Source of the DNA: Acholeplasmataceae bacterium
Lineage (GTDB): Bacteria > Bacillota_I > Bacilli_A > Acholeplasmatales > Acholeplasmataceae
DNA: 20,088 nucleotides
Direction: 5' to 3'
Assembly: GCA_030656435.1 (NCBI GenBank)
Contig: JAUSOA010000195.1
Span: 1 to 20,088, forward strand
Of this stretch, positions 14,890-20,088 are shown piece by piece. Under the pieces are notes generated by a model, which saw only the letters and a list, made by a program, of their open reading frames with translations, did no database searches and was not told the DNA's origin. Position numbers and translations under genes: made by a program. Position 1 is the first letter of the stretch. Each line of letters begins with the position of its first letter.

Positions 14890-16284
14890 ATGAAATCCTT
14901 CATCCACGATGACTTTCTACTCCAAAGTGAAGTCGCAAAAAAACTTTATCATGAACATGCAAAAAAAATGCCTATCATCGATTATCATTGCCACTTAGAT
15001 CCTAAAGAGATTTATGAAGACAAGAAGTTTAATAATTTATTCGATGCTTGGTTATCGGGAGACCACTATAAGTGGCGTTTAATGCGTGCCAATGGCGTTA
15101 CAGAAGACTATATTACAGGAAATAAGCCTGATTATGAGAAGTTCTTGAAGTGGGCAGAAGTTGTTCCAGAACTCGTTGGTAACCCACTTTATCATTGGAC
15201 ACATTTTGAACTCAAAAGATTCTTTCATATCGATACACTGCTTTCCCCGAAAACAGCTGAAGCAATTTATCAAGAAGTCAATCATCATCTTGAAACACTC
15301 ACTGCAAGAAAGTTAATCGAGATGAGCAATGTTGAAGTGATTTGTACAACAGATGATCCAATCGATTCTCTCGAATGGCATGAAAGATTAAATAACGATT
15401 CCAGCTTTAAAACAAAGGTACTTCCAGCATTTAGACCAGATAAGGCAATCAATATTGAATTATCATGGTTTCAAGAATGGGTTCTAAAACTGAGTAAAGT
15501 TGTGGGTTATCCATTATCTAATCTAGAATTATTTAAGAAAGCTCTCATAGAAAGAATTGATTACTTCCATGAAAGAGGATGCTTATTATCCGATCACGCA
15601 CTCGATGTTGTCATGTATGAAAAAGCAACCCCTGAAGAAGTTGCAGCAATTTATGAGAAAGCACTTCATCATGAAGAACTATCCAGTCGTGAAATTAGAA
15701 AGTATAAGGGTTTCATGCTTGTATTCTTCGGAACTGAATATTACAAGCGTGGATGGGTACAACAGTATCATATCGGTGCACTCAGAAACCTATCGGAAAG
15801 AATGTTAAAAAATTTAGGTCCTGATACTGGATTTGATGGAATTAATGATGGATTAATAGCAAGACCATTATCCCATTTATTAGATGCCCTAGATTCAACA
15901 GGTGAACTACCTAAAACAGTGCTTTACACGTTAAATCCTAGAGACTTTGAAGTCGCGATTACAATGATTGCAGCTTTCCAAGGTGGTGGAATTCCAGGAA
16001 AGATTCAATTTGGTTCTGCTTGGTGGTTCTTAGATACAATCGATGGAATGACCAAACAAATTAAAGCGCTAGGAAATAATGGATTACTTGCTCGCTTTGT
16101 TGGAATGCTCACAGATTCAAGAAGCTTTCTATCGTATCCAAGACATGAATACTTTAGAAGACTTTTATGCAATATCATTGGTGAACAGGTATCACTTGGA
16201 TATTACCCAGAAGATTATGACCTACTCGGAAAAATGGTTGAAAATATATCCTACACAAACGCGAAAACATATTTCAACTTTTAA
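14890..16284 (+). CDS. uxaC: Uronate isomerase (glucuronate/galacturonate isomerase)
   Basis: The 464-residue cytoplasmic enzyme converts D-galacturonate to tagaturonate or D-glucuronate to fructuronate, the first step of hexuronate catabolism. It belongs to the amidohydrolase superfamily. The metal-binding HxH is at His33/His35 in 'IIDYHCHLDPKEI'. Family hallmarks include 'WHERL', 'VQQYHIGALRN', 'FGSAWWFLDT' and 'TDSRSFLSYPRHEYFRR'. The length is normal. AAGGAG lies 6 bases before the ATG. The neighbouring pectinesterase points to galacturonate from pectin as the physiological substrate. Expression is probably under catabolite control through the operator on its promoter. Confidence 0.96.
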   Translation: MKSFIHDDFLLQSEVAKKLYHEHAKKMPIIDYHCHLDPKEIYEDKKFNNLFDAWLSGDHYKWRLMRANGVTEDYITGNKPDYEKFLKWAEVVPELVGNPLYHWTHFELKRFFHIDTLLSPKTAEAIYQEVNHHLETLTARKLIEMSNVEVICTTDDPIDSLEWHERLNNDSSFKTKVLPAFRPDKAINIELSWFQEWVLKLSKVVGYPLSNLELFKKALIERIDYFHERGCLLSDHALDVVMYEKATPEEVAAIYEKALHHEELSSREIRKYKGFMLVFFGTEYYKRGWVQQYHIGALRNLSERMLKNLGPDTGFDGINDGLIARPLSHLLDALDSTGELPKTVLYTLNPRDFEVAITMIAAFQGGGIPGKIQFGSAWWFLDTIDGMTKQIKALGNNGLLARFVGMLTDSRSFLSYPRHEYFRRLLCNIIGEQVSLGYYPEDYDLLGKMVENISYTNAKTYFNF

Positions 16285-16285
16285 T

Positions 16286-17179
16286 TCATTTGATGGAGCA
16301 GTTAAAATTTGCTAAACAATAATTTTTTAACTGCTCCACCTCCTCTATCGAAAGCACTTTGGATAGAAGCGTAGGTACATAGGGAGTTTCATAGAAGCGA
16401 AAATTTGCCTTATCCCAGGAATCAAATCGAAAAGGCGATATGAAGCCTTCAAAAATACACTGATGAAAAATTGCGGATCCGAATTCTCGCCAAGGTCTAG
16501 CTAATATGATGGGATCTGTTGACTTATTAATAATTTTTGATTGATTAAAAATGATTCCATAGGAAAATTCTTCATAGGTGGATGGTGCAGCAATATATCC
16601 CTTACCTATAGAGACAATAGTTGATTGATCGAATAGTGCAGTACCACTTCCAAAGATATAATCAACATCACCTTCGATGTAACAGGATGTAAAGAAATGA
16701 TGTAAATGCTTTGTGTGTCTTTCTTCTAATGGTAAGAAGTGATCGTAGCGCACCGAAAGATCTTTAGGTAATGGTCCTAAAAAGATAGTATCTTGATTCC
16801 CTAAAATTTTGCAGTTGATGACTCTTGTATGGTTTCCATAAAGGGTAAGAGCTACTGCTTGACCAATGGTTAGACCTGATCCTGCATGATTTTTAATGGT
16901 TAAATGATGAAGTTCACAATAATCTCCTAATATCATTAAAGTCGAAGTTCTAAACGTGTTATATAGAAGACCATCTTCATGCATCTTATAGGAATAATCG
17001 TTATTAGTTATTATCGATTCAGAAGAAGTTGAACCTATGATTTTTAAATGATTATGCTTTAAACGTAGCTTTTGGTTATAAATACCAGGCTCAAGGTATA
17101 TAGTAATACCCTCGTTTAAAGGATAACCATCCAGTATTTCTTGAATGTTATCTCGTGGTTTTAGATGTAATGAAATCAT
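16286..17179 (-). CDS. Pectinesterase without signal peptide (pectin methylesterase family CE8)
   Basis: The 297-residue beta-helix enzyme hydrolyses methyl esters of polygalacturonate, releasing methanol. The family motifs are all present: 'GIYNQKL' (variant of GxYxE), 'GQAVAL' (Gln107), 'GNQDTIF' (Asp130), 'DVDYIFGSG' (Asp173 as nucleophile) and 'LARPW' (Arg228/Trp230). The N-terminus ('MISLHLKPRDNIQEIL') has no signal peptide, so the enzyme should be cytosolic and act on imported oligomers. I chose ATG 17177-17179 because AAAGGAG lies 8 bases upstream; the frame extends 18 bases further to a TTG that overlaps that site. It is oriented against its neighbours and converges on uxaC. The C-terminal residues are encoded by a hairpin. 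Confidence 0.92.
   Translation of the reverse strand: MISLHLKPRDNIQEILDGYPLNEGITIYLEPGIYNQKLRLKHNHLKIIGSTSSESIITNNDYSYKMHEDGLLYNTFRTSTLMILGDYCELHHLTIKNHAGSGLTIGQAVALTLYGNHTRVINCKILGNQDTIFLGPLPKDLSVRYDHFLPLEERHTKHLHHFFTSCYIEGDVDYIFGSGTALFDQSTIVSIGKGYIAAPSTYEEFSYGIIFNQSKIINKSTDPIILARPWREFGSAIFHQCIFEGFISPFRFDSWDKANFRFYETPYVPTLLSKVLSIEEVEQLKNYCLANFNCSIK
16294..16338. other. Strong hairpin between convergent uxaC and pectinesterase genes
   Basis: TGGAGCAGTTAAAA (16294-16307) pairs perfectly over 14 bases with TTTTAACTGCTCCA (16325-16338) around a 17-base loop. There is no T run after either arm, so it is not a textbook terminator, though it may stop or stabilise both transcripts. The whole hairpin lies within the last 15 or so codons of the pectinesterase. 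Confidence 0.6.
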
Positions 17180-17207
17180 AAGGGAAGCTCCTTTCAAGTC
17201 TACCTAT

Positions 17208-17236
17208 ATTATATAGAGGAGTTGTTAGTTTGACAA
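17208..17236 (-). promoter_or_regulatory. Promoter of the pectinesterase gene
   Basis: On the minus strand TTGTCA (17231-17236) and a perfect TATAAT (17208-17213) are 17 bases apart. The promoter overlaps the ribosome binding site and first codons of the divergent gene at 17230. I could not find an equally good promoter for that divergent gene. Confidence 0.7.
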
Positions 17237-17802
17237 TTAAAAAATTTATGACCTTTGATTTACTTGTCCTTTCGCTAATGGCAGTTGTTGTAGATGTCAT
17301 TGGTTATTTTGCAAGTCAATCAGATTTAGTCTTCCTTTATGTAAGTTTATCGATTCCTGTGATTTTGATTGCCTATATTAGATGGGGAGTTAAAGGCTTA
17401 GCTATCAATTTAGTAATTATGATTCTTCATTTAATTCTTTATAGAGGAATTCAAGTGCTACCAATGATTGTTTATTTAATTAGTCTAGCCTCAATATCCA
17501 TCTCAATGATTTGGTTTAAGATTACCAAAAAAGATCATATCAAAAATGAAATTCTACTGATTACAGTTTATTACTTCACAGCCTATCTCACACTCTTTTT
17601 GTTTCAAGCACTCGCGCAGTTTTTAGAAGGTGGAGAAATACAGTGGTTTACATTACTCATCAGACATAGTCTAAATATCATCTTAGGTTGGGTCATCCTA
17701 GTCATCGCATCAAAACAGCAAGACCTAATGGTTGATATGAAAACATATTTACTGAAGCAAATTAAAGAAAGAAAAGAAGAGGGAACCATTTCTTATGACT
17801 AA
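17230..17802 (+). CDS. Polytopic membrane protein of unknown function in the sugar-transport operon
   Basis: The 190-residue protein has about six membrane helices and a basic cytoplasmic tail ('KQIKERKEEG'). The start is TTG, supported by AGAGGAG 8 bases upstream; the next ATG (17248) is too far from that site. The segment 'AYIRWGVKGLAINLVIMIL' recalls the substrate-binding subunits of ECF transporters, but the match is weak and no ECF ATPase is nearby. In Bacillus pectin clusters a DUF624 membrane protein (YesL) sits beside similar permeases, yet this sequence does not look like YesL. It overlaps the next gene by 8 bases, so it belongs to the transporter operon. A transport accessory role is a guess. 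Confidence 0.7.
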   Translation: MTIKKFMTFDLLVLSLMAVVVDVIGYFASQSDLVFLYVSLSIPVILIAYIRWGVKGLAINLVIMILHLILYRGIQVLPMIVYLISLASISISMIWFKITKKDHIKNEILLITVYYFTAYLTLFLFQALAQFLEGGEIQWFTLLIRHSLNIILGWVILVIASKQQDLMVDMKTYLLKQIKERKEEGTISYD

Positions 17803-18835
17803 CAAATACAATCCAGATTTAGAAAAGATGACAGTTGATGACATCAAACACGAACAGTTCCTCGAGGAAATTGAGCGTAAAAAATGGCATCGCTATTGGA
17901 ATACAATTAAAAAGGATTGGCCATTATACGCGATGCTTGTTCCCGTTCTTTTATATTTCTTTATCTTCAGATATATGCCAATTTATGGAATTTTATCAGC
18001 ATTTAAAGATCAAAGACTACTTACAGTTTCCATTGGCAATAGTCCATTTTCCGGGTTTTACGCATTTCGTTCTCTGGTAGCAGGAGATTATGCTAAGGAT
18101 TTCTGGCAGGCATTTCGAAATACGTTCGCAATTTCGATGTATGGTTTAATTTTTGGATTTCCTGTTCCGATTATCCTTGCCTTATTCTTTAGTGAAATCA
18201 AGAGTGACGTCTATCGAAGTATTGTTCAGATATTATCTTATTTACCTAAGTTTATTTCGACAGTTGTTATTACATCGATTATCACTTTAATGCTTTACGG
18301 TGGTACACCTCATCAATCCCCTGGTGTTATAGCCGATATTCTAATGAAAATTGGTATGATTCCTGAAGGATCTCGAATGCTTTTACAGCCTCAATACTTT
18401 AGATCTATCTATATCATCTCCGGTATATGGGAGGGTGCGGGATATGGATCGATTGTATTCTTTGCGGCAGTCATGGCAATCAGTCCTACCAACTTTGAAG
18501 CAGCAAGAATTGACGGAGCATCAAAGCTTTCTCAAATTCGTTATGTTACATTACCCGGTATGGCTCCAACACTAACCATTATGTTAATTCTTAGAATTGG
18601 TGAAATCTTAACCGTTGGCTATGAGAAGGTATTGCTACTTTATAATGTAGATACCTATTCGACTGCGGATGTCATCTCAACCTTTGTCGCACGTGTTGGT
18701 GGTTTGATGAATCCAACAGGTAGTGTCTTAAATGTTGCTGCATCTGCTGACTTATTTAATTCAATCATTGCGATGTTCTTAGTCTTAGGTGCTAACTTCA
18801 TCAGCCGTCGTGTCTCTGACACATCGTTGTTCTAA
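17795..18835 (+). CDS. LplB-type carbohydrate ABC transporter permease
   Basis: The 346-residue permease has six membrane helices behind a cytoplasmic extension of about 45 residues. 'YAMLVPVLLYFFIFRYMPIYG' and 'SAFKDQRL' are typical of the LplB family of oligosaccharide permeases, as is the EAA loop 'EAARIDGASKLSQIRYVTLP' from residue 235. This family often takes up pectin-derived (YtcQP-YteP, LplABC) oligomers with a large binding lipoprotein and a shared ATPase encoded elsewhere. No ATPase gene lies in the window. It is translationally coupled to the upstream membrane gene. Confidence 0.9.
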   Translation: MTNKYNPDLEKMTVDDIKHEQFLEEIERKKWHRYWNTIKKDWPLYAMLVPVLLYFFIFRYMPIYGILSAFKDQRLLTVSIGNSPFSGFYAFRSLVAGDYAKDFWQAFRNTFAISMYGLIFGFPVPIILALFFSEIKSDVYRSIVQILSYLPKFISTVVITSIITLMLYGGTPHQSPGVIADILMKIGMIPEGSRMLLQPQYFRSIYIISGIWEGAGYGSIVFFAAVMAISPTNFEAARIDGASKLSQIRYVTLPGMAPTLTIMLILRIGEILTVGYEKVLLLYNVDTYSTADVISTFVARVGGLMNPTGSVLNVAASADLFNSIIAMFLVLGANFISRRVSDTSLF

Positions 18836-18846
18836 GGGGTGAGAAA

Positions 18847-19710
18847 ATGAAGAGACTAGACCGTTCAGAATTAATCTTTAAAATTATTGCTTATTCATTT
18901 GTTACCTTATTTGCTTTGGCTGCATTATATCCATTCATTTACACGATTTCAGCAGCTTTATCAGGAAAACTTGCCTTCAATAGAGGAGATGTAGTCTTTC
19001 TACCAGTTGATTTTCAACTTGATGCGATGATTGCAGTTATTTCAGAAAAAGCATTTTGGAATGCCTATACAAACACACTATTCTATACATTCTTTGGTAC
19101 GATATTCTCCATGGCATTATCAATTGCTGCAGCCTATGCACTTTCAAAGGAACGCTTGGTATTTAGAAGACAAATTAACTTCATTATTGTATTTACGATG
19201 TGGTTTTCTGCAGGGTTGATTCCGACATTCTTAAATTACCGAATGTTTGGTGTTGATTTTCGATGGGGTATCATTTGGGGATTCGGTGTTCAAGCGTTCA
19301 ACGTTATTCTACTTAGAAATTACTTTTCCGGAGTTTCTAAGGAAATTGAAGAAGCTGCGATTGTCGATGGCGCTAATGAATTCCAGGTTTTAACCAATGT
19401 GTATTTGCCGATGAGCAAATCGGCACTTGCAACAGTTACACTGTTTTATGCATTATCAAGATGGAACGGATTCTTTTGGAATTTAATATTGGTCAACAAC
19501 AATATTGAGCATCCACTTCAAGTTTTCCTAAGAAGATACTTGACAGAATTCCTAAACGATGAAAATGCTTCGATTACTGATTTACCCTATTCGCCATACT
19601 CATTTATGTATGCGATGATCGTGATGTCTATTATCCCTATAATCATTGTTTATCCTTATTTGCAAAAGTACTTTGCAAGAGGAGTCAATGTTGGTGGGGT
19701 TAAGGAATAA
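18847..19710 (+). CDS. YtcP-type carbohydrate ABC transporter permease
   Basis: The 287-residue second permease has six membrane helices, 'YPFIYTISAALSG' near the start, and the EAA loop 'EEAAIVDGANEFQVLTNVYL' from residue 168. The periplasmic-side motif 'WNGFFWNLILVNN' and the ending 'YPYLQKYFARGVNVGGVK' are signatures of the YtcP/LplC group. AAGGGGTG precedes the ATG. It forms a heterodimer with the LplB-type permease 11 bases upstream. Confidence 0.92.
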   Translation: MKRLDRSELIFKIIAYSFVTLFALAALYPFIYTISAALSGKLAFNRGDVVFLPVDFQLDAMIAVISEKAFWNAYTNTLFYTFFGTIFSMALSIAAAYALSKERLVFRRQINFIIVFTMWFSAGLIPTFLNYRMFGVDFRWGIIWGFGVQAFNVILLRNYFSGVSKEIEEAAIVDGANEFQVLTNVYLPMSKSALATVTLFYALSRWNGFFWNLILVNNNIEHPLQVFLRRYLTEFLNDENASITDLPYSPYSFMYAMIVMSIIPIIIVYPYLQKYFARGVNVGGVKE

Positions 19711-19744
19711 AAAATTTAGAAAGAAAAACGGAGGAAAGAAAAGT

Positions 19745-20088
19745 ATGAAGAAAGTTATTGGACTAATAGTATTACTATTATCCCTTGTTGCTTTAGTCGG
19801 TTGTATTAATGATACAGACCCAACTGAACCAACAGAAAAGACTTTAGTTGCAATCACAGTCACTAGTGCACCAACTCAAGTCATTTACGAACTTAACGCT
19901 TCAGCTCTTAGCACAGCTGGTTTACAAGTTCAAGGTATTTACAGTGACGGTTCTACTGCAATTTTGACAGCAAGTCAATATACAATTAGCGGTTTTAACG
20001 CTGCCACATCAGGTGCGAAGACAATCACAGTCACTTCTGGAACAAAGACTGCTACATTTACAATTGTTGTAAGTGATCCAGCAGCTGC
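19745..20088 (+). CDS. Lipoprotein with Ig-like domain, partial (runs off the window)
   Basis: A frame open to the window edge gives the first 114 residues. The signal peptide ends in a lipobox, LVGC (Cys20), followed by a short acidic Thr/Pro linker ('TDPTEPTEK'). Residues about 34-110 look like a bacterial Ig-like (Big_3) domain: 'LQVQGIYSDGSTAIL', 'YTISGFNAATSGAKTITVT' and 'TATFTIVV'. GGAGG lies 10 bases before the ATG. As the gene directly behind the two permeases it is most likely the substrate-binding protein, with the binding domain beyond the window. An extracellular pectin-active enzyme is the alternative. Confidence 0.8.
   Translation, partial: MKKVIGLIVLLLSLVALVGCINDTDPTEPTEKTLVAITVTSAPTQVIYELNASALSTAGLQVQGIYSDGSTAILTASQYTISGFNAATSGAKTITVTSGTKTATFTIVVSDPAA

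Noticed and set aside
16294..16338. Ordinary rho-independent terminator of uxaC
   Set aside because: The stem is strong but no T run follows on either strand, so it is listed as a hairpin only.
1..20088. Mycoplasma genetic code (TGA read as Trp) for the whole window
   Set aside because: Three genes end in TGA overlapping the next ATG (2578-2581, 10217-10221, 11863-11866) and other genes also end in TGA. The Trp codons I checked are TGG. Only the peptidase has a suspicious in-frame TGA.

Overview
The window is low-GC DNA with compact, operon-like gene packing, strong AGGAGG-type ribosome binding sites and near-consensus sigma-A promoters. The gene content (polyamine transporter with a long PotA insertion, lipoproteins, a SipW-type signal peptidase, no cell-wall genes in view) fits a free-living relative of the Mollicutes such as the Acholeplasma/Izemoplasma group, or another deep low-GC Firmicute. 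This placement is an inference. UGA is a stop codon here: three genes end in a TGA that overlaps the next ATG (2578-2581, 10217-10221, 11863-11866), so this is the standard bacterial code and not the Mycoplasma code.

Region 1 (1-4550, plus strand) is a secretion and surface module. It holds a charged coiled-coil protein, a SipW-like signal peptidase interrupted by an in-frame TGA in its last membrane helix, and, behind a separate perfect promoter, a cyclic-di-GMP-I (GEMM-I) riboswitch fused to a terminator. The riboswitch precedes two translationally coupled exported proteins that both carry a 'YAWF' signal like that of TasA/CalY-type SipW substrates; the second has a GLUG-type adhesin-like N-terminal domain. 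The layout recalls the Bacillus tapA-sipW-tasA matrix operon, but with direct c-di-GMP control.

Region 2 (4553-8760, minus strand) has two units. The first is a TetR-regulated drug-export-type ABC transporter (TetR, ATPase, two ABC-2 permeases, a small membrane protein) with a clear palindromic operator. The second is a pair probably involved in metal or thiol chemistry: a membrane protein with an intramembrane CTSC motif and a cytoplasmic protein ending in five Cys-Cys pairs spaced exactly eight residues apart.

Region 3 (8787-13091, plus strand) is a four-gene potABCD polyamine uptake operon with its own promoter and terminator. It is followed by a MATE efflux gene (13193-14590).

Region 4 (14640-20088) is a pectin/uronate catabolic locus: uronate isomerase (uxaC) with a CcpA/LacI-type operator on its promoter, a signal-peptide-less pectinesterase on the opposite strand, an unrecognised membrane protein, two LplB/YtcP-type sugar permeases, and the start of a lipoprotein with an Ig-like domain that runs off the window. 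The logic is import of partly methylated pectic oligomers, demethylation in the cytosol and entry of galacturonate into central metabolism.

A 29-nt near-identical palindromic element lies just downstream of both the MATE and the uxaC promoters. It is the most puzzling unexplained signal in the window. No rRNA, tRNA, CRISPR array or insertion sequence was seen.
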